From Lachnospiraceae bacterium (lineage in GTDB: Bacteria > Bacillota > Clostridia > Lachnospirales > Lachnospiraceae), in NCBI GenBank assembly GCA_017626325.1, contig JAGAIZ010000049.1:1-64000 (forward strand): DNA of 64,000 nucleotides, read 5' to 3'. A model generated the notes under the pieces. That model made no database searches, was not told where the DNA came from, and saw only the letters and a program-made list of their open reading frames with translations. Shown one piece after another: positions 44,547 to 53,188 of the stretch (positions are counted from its first letter, which is position 1; each line of letters begins with the position of its first letter). Made by a program: the position numbers and the translations under genes.

Positions 44547-45629
44547 GTGGCTAGAGTATACAATTTTTCAGCAGGTCCTGCGGTGTTACCGGAAGAGGTA
44601 TTGAAGGAAGCCGCAGAAGAGATGTTAGATTATAAGGGAACAGGCATGTCTGTTATGGAGATGAGTCATCGTTCCAAGGCTTACGATACGATTATCAAAG
44701 AGGCTGAGGCGGACTTAAGAGAGCTCTTAAGCATTCCCGATAACTATAAGGTATTATTTTTGCAGGGCGGCGCAAGCCTGATTTTTGCATCCGTTCCGAT
44801 GAACCTGATGAAAAATCGTAAAGCGGGATATATTCTGACCGGTCAGTGGGCGAAGAAAGCCTTCGCGGAAGCTAAGATTTATGGTGAAGCGGTCGAGCTT
44901 GCTTCCTCCGCGGATAAGACATTCTCTTACATTCCGGACTGCTCGGATCTTCCGATTACGGATGATATGGATTATGTCTATATCTGTGAGAACAATACGA
45001 TTTACGGCACGAAATATCATACGCTGCCTGATACAAAGGGTAAGGTTCTGGTTTCCGACGTATCCTCCTGTTTCTTATCAGAGCCTATGGATGTGACCAA
45101 ATACGGCATGATTTATGCCGGCGTACAGAAGAATGTGGGTCCTGCGGGTACACAGGTCGTTATTATCAGGGAAGATCTACTGACTGACGATGTGCTTCCG
45201 GGTACGCCTACCATGATGAAGTATAAGATTCATGCGGACAATGATTCTCTATACAATACGCCGCCGTGTTACGGTATTTATATCTGCGGCAAGGTGTTCA
45301 AATGGCTGCTTAAGAACGGCGGTCTTGAGGCAATGAAGGCTACCAATGAGAAGAAAGCGAAGATTTTATATGATTTCCTGGACGAGAGCGAGCTGTTCAA
45401 GGGAACGGTCAGGAAGGAAGACCGCTCTTTGATGAATGTGCCGTTTGTGACAGGGGACGAGGAGCTGGACGCGAAGTTTATCAAAGAAGCGACTGCCGCA
45501 GGCTTCGTGAACCTGAAAGGGCACAGAACCGTAGGCGGCATGAGAGCCAGCATTTACAATGCGATGCCGATTGAGGGCGTGGAGAAATTAGTGGCTTTCA
45601 TGAGAGAGTTTGAGAAGAACAATAAATAA
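44547..45629 (+). CDS. serC: Phosphoserine aminotransferase
   Basis: Converts 3-phosphohydroxypyruvate to phosphoserine with glutamate; PLP enzyme. The GTG start at 44547 is chosen because GGAGGAG lies 6 bases upstream and the product then begins MARVYNFSAGPAVLP, the usual N-terminus; an upstream ATG gives 14 extra residues with no ribosome site. 360 residues with FLQGGAS, the DVSSCFLS segment and the PLP lysine in YAGVQKNVGPAGT. First gene of the serC-serA unit. Confidence 0.98.
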   Translation: MARVYNFSAGPAVLPEEVLKEAAEEMLDYKGTGMSVMEMSHRSKAYDTIIKEAEADLRELLSIPDNYKVLFLQGGASLIFASVPMNLMKNRKAGYILTGQWAKKAFAEAKIYGEAVELASSADKTFSYIPDCSDLPITDDMDYVYICENNTIYGTKYHTLPDTKGKVLVSDVSSCFLSEPMDVTKYGMIYAGVQKNVGPAGTQVVIIREDLLTDDVLPGTPTMMKYKIHADNDSLYNTPPCYGIYICGKVFKWLLKNGGLEAMKATNEKKAKILYDFLDESELFKGTVRKEDRSLMNVPFVTGDEELDAKFIKEATAAGFVNLKGHRTVGGMRASIYNAMPIEGVEKLVAFMREFEKNNK

Positions 45630-45676
45630 GCTTTGCAATATAATATAGACAGACGGAAAGAAAAGAGGAAGTACAT

Positions 45677-46840
45677 ATGTTTAAGTATCATTGTTTGAAT
45701 CCTATTTCGGGAGTAGGACTTGAGAATTTCAGCGAACAGTATGTGAAGACAGAGGATATCAACGAGGCGGACGGCATCCTGGTCAGAAGTGCGGCGATGC
45801 ATGACATGGAGCTGCCGGAGAATCTGCTTGCTATTGCCAGAGCCGGAGCAGGCGTCAACAACATTCCGCTTGACAAATGCGCGGAGAAGGGTATCGTTGT
45901 ATTCAATACGCCCGGCGCCAACGCAAACGGCGTCAAAGAGCTCGTTATTGCGGGTATGCTGCTTGCTTCCCGCGATGTGGTAGGCGGCATCGAGTGGGTG
46001 AAGGAAAATCAGTCCGATGAAAACGTGGGCAAAGCGGCTGAAAAGGCCAAGAAGAACTTCGCGGGCACAGAGATTCAGAACAAGAAGCTGGGAATTATCG
46101 GTCTTGGCGCAATCGGCGTCAAGGTTGCCAATGTGGCGAAGCACCTGGGTATGGAAGTATATGGCTATGACCCTTACGTATCGGTAGATGCTGCATGGAA
46201 CTTAAGCCGTGATGTGAAGCATGTGCTGAATGTAGAGGAAATCTACGAGGAATGCGATATCATTACGATTCATGTGCCGCTGATGGATGCCACCAAGGGT
46301 ATGATCAATCAGGAAGCCATCGATAAGATGAAGGACGGCGTGATTCTCTTAAACTTCGCGCGCGATCTTCTGATGGATGAAAAAGCGGTGCTTGAAGGGA
46401 TCAGGTCCGGTAAAGTACGTAAATATGTGTCTGATTTCCCTAACGCTACGACAGCGGGGCAGGAGAGCTGCATCGTCATCCCTCATCTGGGCGCTTCCAC
46501 CGAAGAGTCTGAGGACAACTGTGCGGTAATGGCGGTTAAGGAGATGATGGATTATCTGGAGAACGGCAATATCGTCAATAGCGTGAACTATCCGAAATGC
46601 GATATGGGTATTTGTACCCAGGCAGGCCGTGTGGCGATTTTCCACAAGAACATTGCCAACATGATTACCAAGTTTACGGCGTGCTTCGGCGATAACGGCA
46701 TCAACATCTCTGATATGATGAACAAATCCAGGGGTGAGGTCGCTTATACCATGATGGATATCGAGACACCCGCTTCCGACGACATTATTCAGAAGCTGCA
46801 GTCCATCGACGGTGTGTTCAGAGTCCGTGTAGTGAAATAG
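45677..46840 (+). CDS. serA: D-3-phosphoglycerate dehydrogenase
   Basis: Oxidises 3-phosphoglycerate, the first step of serine synthesis. 387 residues with the NAD motif LGIIGLGAIGVKVANVA, the catalytic Arg in NFARDLL, a Glu/Asp region and the catalytic His in IPHLGASTEES. The last 80 residues form an ACT domain (NMITKFTACFGDNGINISDMMN) for feedback control by serine. It lies 47 bases after serC and is followed by a strong terminator. No serB phosphatase is in the window. Confidence 0.96.
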   Translation: MFKYHCLNPISGVGLENFSEQYVKTEDINEADGILVRSAAMHDMELPENLLAIARAGAGVNNIPLDKCAEKGIVVFNTPGANANGVKELVIAGMLLASRDVVGGIEWVKENQSDENVGKAAEKAKKNFAGTEIQNKKLGIIGLGAIGVKVANVAKHLGMEVYGYDPYVSVDAAWNLSRDVKHVLNVEEIYEECDIITIHVPLMDATKGMINQEAIDKMKDGVILLNFARDLLMDEKAVLEGIRSGKVRKYVSDFPNATTAGQESCIVIPHLGASTEESEDNCAVMAVKEMMDYLENGNIVNSVNYPKCDMGICTQAGRVAIFHKNIANMITKFTACFGDNGINISDMMNKSRGEVAYTMMDIETPASDDIIQKLQSIDGVFRVRVVK

Positions 46841-46912
46841 ATACGATACGGGAAAACGATAAAAATATTATGATAAAGAAATAAAAGATGACGAAAAATA
46901 AGAAAGAATAAT

Positions 46913-46966
46913 AAAAAAGTCAAGGTACTGACATGATCACGAAACTGTCAATACTTTGACTTTTTT
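46913..46966. terminator. Bidirectional terminator between serA and a small minus-strand gene
   Basis: AAAAAAGTCAAGGTACTGACA pairs with the region 46946-46966 with two mismatches or wobble pairs; A and T runs on both sides let it work in either direction. The stem is about 20 bp with a 12-base loop. Confidence 0.92.
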
Positions 46967-47040
46967 CATGCACAGATATGATTCATGCATGAATTGATAC
47001 GAAGATTTTATACAGGGCCGGTTCAGGCCCCTGCCGCAGA

Positions 47041-47325
47041 TTAGCTGATACGGTTGGCAATAGAAGAGAAATCTGCGTCTTCGTCGTCGTTTAAGGTTGC
47101 CTGCAGATTTTTCTCCGCTTCTACGGAAGCCTCGCTGGCCAGATCCATATAGAGGATGAAGACGTCTTCTAAGGACTGCCCCGTCTCGTCCGCGATTTCC
47201 TGCATTACAGGCTTCAGTGCCTCGAGCTGGAAAGAAATTCTTGTCTTCTGCGGGTCGATATCCGCCAGGACTTCTTCCGCATAGGCGTTGATACGATCTA
47301 ATATTTTTTTGTTTTCAGGTGTCAT
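47041..47325 (-). CDS. Small acidic helical protein of unknown function
   Basis: 94 residues, all helical by composition, with a strong ribosome site (aaagaggaagtgg). No membrane segment, no Cys and no known motif; the middle contains DETGQSLEDVFILYMDLASEAS. The clear start, its own place between a bidirectional terminator and a divergent promoter, and normal codon use support a real gene. I do not recognise a family. It is divergent from the DUF1015 gene. Confidence 0.75.
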   Translation of the reverse strand: MTPENKKILDRINAYAEEVLADIDPQKTRISFQLEALKPVMQEIADETGQSLEDVFILYMDLASEASVEAEKNLQATLNDDEDADFSSIANRIS

Positions 47326-47392
47326 ATTACCACTTCCTCTTTTTATAATAGAGATACGGATGTATCAATAAGGATATCATATCACTTCACGC

Positions 47393-47421
47393 TTGTACTG
47401 TATAGTTTAAAATGTTAAAAT
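47393..47421 (+). promoter_or_regulatory. Promoter of the DUF1015 gene
   Basis: TTGTAC (47393-47398) and TAAAAT (47416-47421), spacer 17 bases. Confidence 0.65.
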
Positions 47422-47455
47422 GTTTATAATAATACTTTAGAAGACGGGAGAACAT

Positions 47456-48697
47456 ATGGCAAAAATAATACCTTTTTGTGCAGTCAGACCCAGGGCAGAT
47501 CTGGCTGAGCGAATTGCGGCGCTGCCCTATGACGTATACAGCAGGGAGGAAGCCTGTCAGAAGGTGCGGGATGATCAGTATTCTTTTCTGAGAATAGACA
47601 GACCGGAGACACAGTTTCCGGCGGATTATGATATGTATGCGCCGGAAGTCTACGCGAAAGCGCGAGAAATGCTGGATGATATGATTGGCGACGGAGCCTT
47701 TATACAGGAAGAGAACAGGGCATACTATGTATACGAGCTTATAATGGATGGCCGCTCACAGGTGGGAATATGCGCCTGTGCGTCGGTGGATGATTATGAG
47801 AACCGCGTCATTAAGAAACACGAGAATACGAGAACAGATAAGGAAGCCGACCGTATCAGGCATGTGGATACCTGCAGTGCACAGACAGGACCGATCTTCT
47901 TGGCTTACCGCCGCCGGGAGGGAATCGAGCAGGAGGTATGTAAGGCGATGAAGAAGCCGCCTGTGTATGACTTTACGGCTGAGGACGGAATCGTGCACAG
48001 AGTGTGGGTTATCGATGAGCCGGACAGTATAGAGAAGATCAGACGGGAATTCGAACAGGTGCAGTCGGTCTATATTGCGGACGGTCATCACAGATGCGCT
48101 TCCGCGGTCCGGGTATCGCAGATGAGAAGGGAGAAGTATCCGGATTATACGGGAGAGGAAGAATTTAATTATTTCTTATCGGTCTTATTCCCGGATGATC
48201 AGTTGATGATTATGGACTATAACAGAGTAGTCAAATCACTGGGAGAATATTCTGAGGAAGCGTTTCTTGCGAAGGTACAGGAGATATTCGGGGTGGAACA
48301 GATGGGAAAGGAACCGTATCATCCGCAGAGCAAGGGTGAAATCGGCATGTATCTGGGCGACACCTGGTATCGTCTTACGATCAATAAGACCTGTTATACG
48401 GGGGATCCGGTAGAGGATCTTGATGTGGCTGTCCTGCAGAGGGAGTTATTAGAGCCTGTGCTCGGCATTCTGGATCCGAAGGTAGACCAGAGGATTGATT
48501 TTGTGGGAGGAATCAGAGGGCTCGAAGAACTGGTAAGACGCGTACATACGGACGCCAGGGCAGCTTTTGCCATGTATCCTACGGACATTCACGAATTGTT
48601 TGCGGTCTCGGATGCCGGCAAATTGATGCCGCCTAAATCCACCTGGTTTGAACCGAAGCTAAGAAGCGGTATCTTTATTCATAAGATTGAAAGATAA
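47456..48697 (+). CDS. DUF1015 family protein next to serine genes
   Basis: 413 residues with the family patterns I associate with DUF1015: an N-terminal IPFCAVRP followed by ALPYDVYSREEA, the conserved KKHENTRTDKEADR segment, TGPIFLAY, and IADGHHRCASA. The DGHHR motif resembles the active-site motif of ParB-like/SerK free serine kinases. The place after serC-serA is, as far as I remember, frequent in Clostridia and suggests a role in serine or phosphoserine metabolism. This is inference; the enzymatic activity is not established by the sequence. The product is soluble. Confidence 0.85.
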   Translation: MAKIIPFCAVRPRADLAERIAALPYDVYSREEACQKVRDDQYSFLRIDRPETQFPADYDMYAPEVYAKAREMLDDMIGDGAFIQEENRAYYVYELIMDGRSQVGICACASVDDYENRVIKKHENTRTDKEADRIRHVDTCSAQTGPIFLAYRRREGIEQEVCKAMKKPPVYDFTAEDGIVHRVWVIDEPDSIEKIRREFEQVQSVYIADGHHRCASAVRVSQMRREKYPDYTGEEEFNYFLSVLFPDDQLMIMDYNRVVKSLGEYSEEAFLAKVQEIFGVEQMGKEPYHPQSKGEIGMYLGDTWYRLTINKTCYTGDPVEDLDVAVLQRELLEPVLGILDPKVDQRIDFVGGIRGLEELVRRVHTDARAAFAMYPTDIHELFAVSDAGKLMPPKSTWFEPKLRSGIFIHKIER

Positions 48698-48760
48698 ATG
48701 CGTCAGATTGTGAGAACGGCATGGCATTAGACAGGAAAACGGAATAAGAATGGGAGATTA

Positions 48761-51463
48761 ATGATGAACAAAAAATTATATAAGATGATGAATTGGGCGG
48801 AAATAGAAGGTATTGTTTATTCGGAATCGGATAATCCGCATGCGCTGCTGGGAGCCCATGTAAACGGCAGCTCCGTATTGGTGCAGACATTCCAGCCGGG
48901 AGCTAAGAGCGTACGCCTGCAGCTTCTGGACGGAGACAGCAGTTATAAGATGGAAATGGCGGATGAAGAGGGATATTTCGCGCTGCTTCTTCCCGGCAGG
49001 ACGATTCCTGCTTATGAATATATTGTAGAAGCAGAGGACGGCAGTCTTAAGAAGTGCAGGGACGCCTATAACTTTGCACCGCAGATCACCAGACAGGATA
49101 CGGAGAAATTCAATGCGGGCATTCATTATATGATCTATGAGAAGCTGGGAGCGCACCCTATGAAAATCGATGGCGTGGAGGGCGTTAATTTTGCCGTATG
49201 GGCGCCTAACGCGCTTCGTGTCAGCGTAGTGGGAGATTTTAACGGCTGGGATGGCAGAGTGCATCAGATGCGCAGACTGTGGGATTCCGGTATTTTCGAA
49301 CTTTTCATACCGGATGTGAAGGCGGGAGACTGCTATAAATTCGAGATCAAGGTCAAAGGCGGTCTGACTTTCATGAAAGCGGATCCTTACGCCTTCGGCG
49401 CACAGCTTCGGCCGGACAGCGCATCTATCGTCAGGGATATAGACGGTTTCGAATGGGAAGACAATAAGTGGATGAAGAACCGCGCGGCTGTCCAGGCAGA
49501 CAATGAACCTATCAATATCTACGAAATGTATCTGGGTTCCTTCGCAAAACCGGAGGATGGAAGAACCTACTATAATTACAGGGAACTGGCGCCGAAGATC
49601 ATTGAATATGTGAAGCGGATGGGATACACCCATATTGAACTGATGCCTGTTATGGAGCATCCGCTGGACGCTTCGTGGGGATATCAGGTGATCGGCTATT
49701 ACGCGCCAACATCCCGTTACGGCACGGCGGAAGATTTCATGTTCTTTATGAACGAAATGCATAAGGCCGGTATCGGCGTTATTCTGGACTGGGTGCCGGC
49801 CCATTTCCCCAGAGATACCTATGGATTGTCCGCGTTTGACGGCACCTGTTTATATGAGCATCAGGATCCGAGACAGGGAAGCCATCCGCACTGGGGAACA
49901 CTGATTTATAATTATGGAAGACCTGAGGTAACCAATTACCTGATTGCCAATGCACTGTACTGGGTGGAGCAGTATCATGCGGACGGTATCCGTATAGACG
50001 CGGTGGCGTCTATGCTCTATTTGGATTACGGCAAGAGGGACGGCGAGTGGGTCGCGAATATCTATGGCGGCAATGAGAATCTGGAAGCCGTGGAGTTCCT
50101 GAAGCATCTGAATTCCATTATGAAGAAGCGCAACGCCGGCGTCTTAATGATCGCCGAGGAATCCACGGCATGGCCGAAGATTACAGGGGCGCTTGAGGAT
50201 GACGGTCTGGGATTTGATTTGAAGTGGAATATGGGCTTTATGAATGATTACCTGGGATACATTCAGACCGATCCTTATTTCAGGTCGGGGCGTCACAATG
50301 AATTGACCTTCAGCATGATTTATGCCTACAGCGAGAAATTCATGCTGGTATTCTCTCATGATGAAGTGGTGCACGGTAAGGCTACGCTTCTGGGGAAAAT
50401 GCCCGGTGCAAGACAGGAGCAGTTTGCCAATCTGAGGCTGACATACGCTTATCATATGACACATCCGGGCAAGAAGCTGTTCTTCATGGGACAGGATATC
50501 GGAGAATATGATGAATTCAATGAAAACAGGTCCGTGGAATGGGAACTGCTTGAAAATGCGGATCATAAGGGCTTAAACCAGTTGGTGGCGGATATGAACC
50601 GCCTGTACACATCCAGACCGGCATTGTATGCAAAGGATACGTCATGGGATGGGTTTGAGTGGATCAACTGTATTACGCCTGACCGCTGTATGCTCTCTTA
50701 CGTGCGTAAGACGGACAAAGAGACGGACACGCTGGTGGTAGTGGCGAATTTTGCCAATGTGAAGCAGGATTTCCGCGTCGGTGTGCCTTTTGAGGGCAAA
50801 TATCAGGAAATCTTCAATTCCGATGCCGTATCGTATGGCGGAAAAGGAATTGTGAATGAGAAGATCTGCAATGCAATCGAGACGGAGTGGGACGGCAAGC
50901 CGTATGCGATCGACATGGTAAGTGCGCCGCTTAGCTTATCGATCTTTTCCTATACGCCTTATACGAAGGAAGAGAAAGAAGAGATAGAACGGAAACGGGC
51001 AGAGGAGCTTCGCATGGCCAGGGAAGCTGAGGAAAGACGGCTGGCGCAGGAAGAAGCCGACCGGACGGCACAGCTTGCCGCTGAGGCAAGAGAGATGGCA
51101 AAGCAGGCTGTTAAAGAGGCAAAAGAGCTTGCAAAGCGTGCGGCGATGGAGGCTGAGGAGCGTACGAAAACGGCGGAAGCGTTAGAGAAGAAAGCACAAG
51201 AAGCGGCCAGAAATCTGCAGAGAATCACACAGGCGCAGGAAGAAGCGGCACAGCGCAGGGAAGCAGATCTGGCGGCTGCGGTATCCCGATCTGCCGGAAA
51301 GAAAGCGAAATCCGATAAGCCTGCCGGGAAGGAGAACGACGGCAAACAGACGGCGGGCGCCAAAGCGGCCGGAAAGAAAGCAGAATCCGGGAAATCTGCC
51401 GGAAACAGAAAAACAGCGCGGAAGGCATCAGATGCCGATAAGAGCGGAGAAATTAAGAAATAG
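48761..51463 (+). CDS. glgB: Glycogen branching enzyme with unusual charged C-terminal tail
   Basis: Forms alpha-1,6 branches in glycogen. 900 residues; an ATG three bases later has better ribosome spacing. An N-terminal CBM48-type region (about 20-110 and 130-230, with FAVWAPNALRVSVVGDFNGWDG) precedes the GH13 barrel with nucleophile Asp413 in DGIRIDAV and probable Glu466 in MIAEEST, then FSHDEVVHGK. The fold ends near residue 730. Some 170 extra residues follow: an Ala/Glu/Arg coiled coil (735-850), then a Lys/Ala/Ser/Gly tail resembling histone H1-like tails. Usual family members have 620-750 residues. No other glycogen gene is adjacent. Confidence 0.95.
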   Translation: MMNKKLYKMMNWAEIEGIVYSESDNPHALLGAHVNGSSVLVQTFQPGAKSVRLQLLDGDSSYKMEMADEEGYFALLLPGRTIPAYEYIVEAEDGSLKKCRDAYNFAPQITRQDTEKFNAGIHYMIYEKLGAHPMKIDGVEGVNFAVWAPNALRVSVVGDFNGWDGRVHQMRRLWDSGIFELFIPDVKAGDCYKFEIKVKGGLTFMKADPYAFGAQLRPDSASIVRDIDGFEWEDNKWMKNRAAVQADNEPINIYEMYLGSFAKPEDGRTYYNYRELAPKIIEYVKRMGYTHIELMPVMEHPLDASWGYQVIGYYAPTSRYGTAEDFMFFMNEMHKAGIGVILDWVPAHFPRDTYGLSAFDGTCLYEHQDPRQGSHPHWGTLIYNYGRPEVTNYLIANALYWVEQYHADGIRIDAVASMLYLDYGKRDGEWVANIYGGNENLEAVEFLKHLNSIMKKRNAGVLMIAEESTAWPKITGALEDDGLGFDLKWNMGFMNDYLGYIQTDPYFRSGRHNELTFSMIYAYSEKFMLVFSHDEVVHGKATLLGKMPGARQEQFANLRLTYAYHMTHPGKKLFFMGQDIGEYDEFNENRSVEWELLENADHKGLNQLVADMNRLYTSRPALYAKDTSWDGFEWINCITPDRCMLSYVRKTDKETDTLVVVANFANVKQDFRVGVPFEGKYQEIFNSDAVSYGGKGIVNEKICNAIETEWDGKPYAIDMVSAPLSLSIFSYTPYTKEEKEEIERKRAEELRMAREAEERRLAQEEADRTAQLAAEAREMAKQAVKEAKELAKRAAMEAEERTKTAEALEKKAQEAARNLQRITQAQEEAAQRREADLAAAVSRSAGKKAKSDKPAGKENDGKQTAGAKAAGKKAESGKSAGNRKTARKASDADKSGEIKK

Positions 51464-51497
51464 CAGGAAATAACAAGAAGGAAGCGGAGTAGGGCGC

Positions 51498-52367
51498 ATG
51501 GAAGATGAAATCATCAAAATAGAACAAATAGCCGGAGAAGAGATCGATCCGGGTCTGATTCAGTCGTATCTGAATGAACTGCCGGATAAAGCGCTTCGTT
51601 TTGGAATCAGAATTGTGCTGGCATTTTTGTTTTTTGTAATAGGGGTGCAGATCATTAAACTAATTCGTATGGTTGTGCGCAGATCTTTGAAAAGAGCCAA
51701 TGCCGACACGGGGGTTATGCAGTTTCTGGACTCTTTTATCAAGGCGGCGCTGTATATTCTGTTGGTTTTTATGATTGCATCAGGTTTCGGTCTGGACGCT
51801 GCCAGCGTTGTGGCGCTGCTTGGCTCCGCAGGCGTGGCGATCGGTCTTGCCATTCAGGGCAGCCTGTCTAACTTTGCGGGCGGCGTGCTGATTCTTCTGT
51901 TGAAGCCCTTTAAGGTGGACGACTATATTATAATAGGCGACGGGGTAAATCAGGGTACTGTGAAAGAGATTCAGCTCTTCTATACAAAGCTGGCGACCGG
52001 GGATAATCACGTGCTGATTATCCCCAACGGAACGCTGAGCAATTCCACGATTGTCAACGTCAGTATGCTGGAAGACCGCAGGCTTGACATTACAGTAGGG
52101 ATCGCCTATGACGCGGATATACGGACCGCGAAGGAGGTGCTTCTCAAGGTGTTGGAGCAGGATGAGGCGGTGATCAGGGAGAAGGACAGGCTTGTGTTTG
52201 TGAGCGAACTTGCCGACAGCAGCATTAATCTTAATCTTCGCTGCTGGTGCCGTAATGAGGATTACTGGGAAGCTAAGTGGAGAATCACGGAGAATGTCAA
52301 ATACGCGCTGGACGAAGCCGGCATCCCGATCCCTTTTCCACAGATGGACGCGCATTTGAATCCGTAA
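51498..52367 (+). CDS. Small-conductance mechanosensitive channel (MscS family)
   Basis: 289 residues: a membrane helix at about 33-55, a second at about 75-95, and the pore helix with the Gly/Ala pattern LLGSAGVAIGLAIQGSLSNFAGG. The cytoplasmic beta domain (PFKVDDYIIIGDGVNQGTVKEI) and the upper part of the vestibule follow. It opens under membrane tension and releases solutes during osmotic downshock. 34 bases after glgB, so possibly cotranscribed. The compact three-helix form is normal for Firmicutes. Confidence 0.95.
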   Translation: MEDEIIKIEQIAGEEIDPGLIQSYLNELPDKALRFGIRIVLAFLFFVIGVQIIKLIRMVVRRSLKRANADTGVMQFLDSFIKAALYILLVFMIASGFGLDAASVVALLGSAGVAIGLAIQGSLSNFAGGVLILLLKPFKVDDYIIIGDGVNQGTVKEIQLFYTKLATGDNHVLIIPNGTLSNSTIVNVSMLEDRRLDITVGIAYDADIRTAKEVLLKVLEQDEAVIREKDRLVFVSELADSSINLNLRCWCRNEDYWEAKWRITENVKYALDEAGIPIPFPQMDAHLNP

Positions 52368-52422
52368 AAACGAATATTTTTAATAAATATCAAAAATTTT
52401 TTCATAGAAATGAAATTCGTCC

Positions 52423-52451
52423 TTGCAAAAATGACCGGAAACCACTATAAT
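52423..52451 (+). promoter_or_regulatory. Promoter of tRNA-Thr
   Basis: TTGCAA (52423-52428) and consensus TATAAT (52446-52451) with a 17-base spacer, 21 bases before the tRNA. Confidence 0.85.
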
Positions 52452-52472
52452 AGTCCTTGTTGCAGGGAACAT

Positions 52473-52545
52473 GCTGGAATAGCGCAGTCGGTAGCGCAAC
52501 TGATTCGTAATCAGTAGGTCGAGGGTTCGAGTCCCTTTTCCAGCT
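52473..52545 (+). tRNA. tRNA-Thr (anticodon CGT)
   Basis: The acceptor stem GCTGGAA pairs with TTCCAGC. The D-stem GCGC/GCGC, the anticodon stem ACTGA/TCAGT with loop TTCGTAA (anticodon CGT, reading ACG), and the T-arm with TTCGAGT are all present. Discriminator base T73; the 3' CCA is not encoded and must be added. Single tRNA with its own promoter and terminator. Confidence 0.97.
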
Positions 52546-52596
52546 TCAGAGAGACCGCACATGTGTGTAGGATGCGGTTATGGGGATATCCCCGAT

Positions 52597-52640
52597 CAGG
52601 CGGTATGGTTCTATGATCAGAATCCGTACCGTCTGTTTTT
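52597..52640 (+). terminator. Terminator after tRNA-Thr
   Basis: CAGGCGGTATGGTTCT pairs with AGAATCCGTACCGTCTG (G-T pairs and one bulge) and is followed by TTTTT. Two smaller inverted repeats lie between the tRNA and this stem: ACCGCA/TGCGGT (52555-52579) and the palindrome GGGGATATCCCC (52582-52593). Confidence 0.85.
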
Positions 52641-52705
52641 ATTTCCGCGAGTCATGAGCCGGCGCGGGGTATTTGACTTTGTTGCTATAGAAATGAGGGG
52701 AACCA

Positions 52706-53065
52706 ATGAGGTTTGCGTGTGTTTGTGGAAAAGAGCATGATAATGTAAATCTGCAGAAGGAATATAAGGCGGCGCCTGCATACGGTGAAGTCAGATTGGG
52801 TGCATCCTGCCTTTTCTACCGGTATTTTATCAAAATCAGATATGTTGATTACGGGGAAATCGTGAGGGCTTACCTGCGGGAAGAAAGCGGCGAGAGCGGT
52901 GAATTTCTGTTGAAGGAATACTATCTGATGCTGGAGATGAAAGACGGCGGCCTGCATAAGCTGCGAATGGAAAGAGATGCTAACGCCAAATCGGTGCTTG
53001 CATGTCTTGAGAAAGAGCATGAGGAGATCAGCATAGGATTTTACCGACCGAGTCAGTCAGTATAA
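52706..53065 (+). CDS. Small PH-like protein upstream of nrdD (paralogue of 56026-56340)
   Basis: 119 residues, soluble, beta-rich then one C-terminal helix. It shares a clear pattern with the 104-residue protein after nrdG: a Tyr-rich strand, D/PY..I..AY.R.E, a strand with LML, a G..K...E step, then K..L..L and a final I.IG[FY]R[KP]. This looks like a pleckstrin-homology-like fold (bPH type). The first ten residues contain CVCGK, a possible half of a metal or redox site. It has a gagggg ribosome site. The occurrence of two relatives on either side of the anaerobic ribonucleotide reductase suggests a linked role, but the function is unknown. Confidence 0.7.
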   Translation: MRFACVCGKEHDNVNLQKEYKAAPAYGEVRLGASCLFYRYFIKIRYVDYGEIVRAYLREESGESGEFLLKEYYLMLEMKDGGLHKLRMERDANAKSVLACLEKEHEEISIGFYRPSQSV

Positions 53066-53081
53066 AAACTAAAAATAATAG

Positions 53082-53128
53082 GCACAATACCTTGACAGTA
53101 AAGCAAACGGTGGTACAATATATAGTAT
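53082..53128 (+). promoter_or_regulatory. nrdD promoter with two NrdR-like boxes
   Basis: TTGACA (53092-53097) and TACAAT (53114-53119) are 16 bases apart. GTACAATATATAGTAT (53113-53128) matches the NrdR box consensus ACACWATATATWGTGT, as I recall it, at 13 of 16 positions; a weaker copy (10 of 16, CACAATA) starts at 53082, exactly 31 bases upstream. NrdR boxes usually occur in pairs about three helical turns apart and block the promoter when dATP is high, so repression of nrdD by NrdR is very likely. Confidence 0.75.
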
Positions 53129-53188
53129 GCGCAAGCAGGAATACCATACATGATGTGGTAGATTAAAAGGATATTGGGGTGTTGTGAG

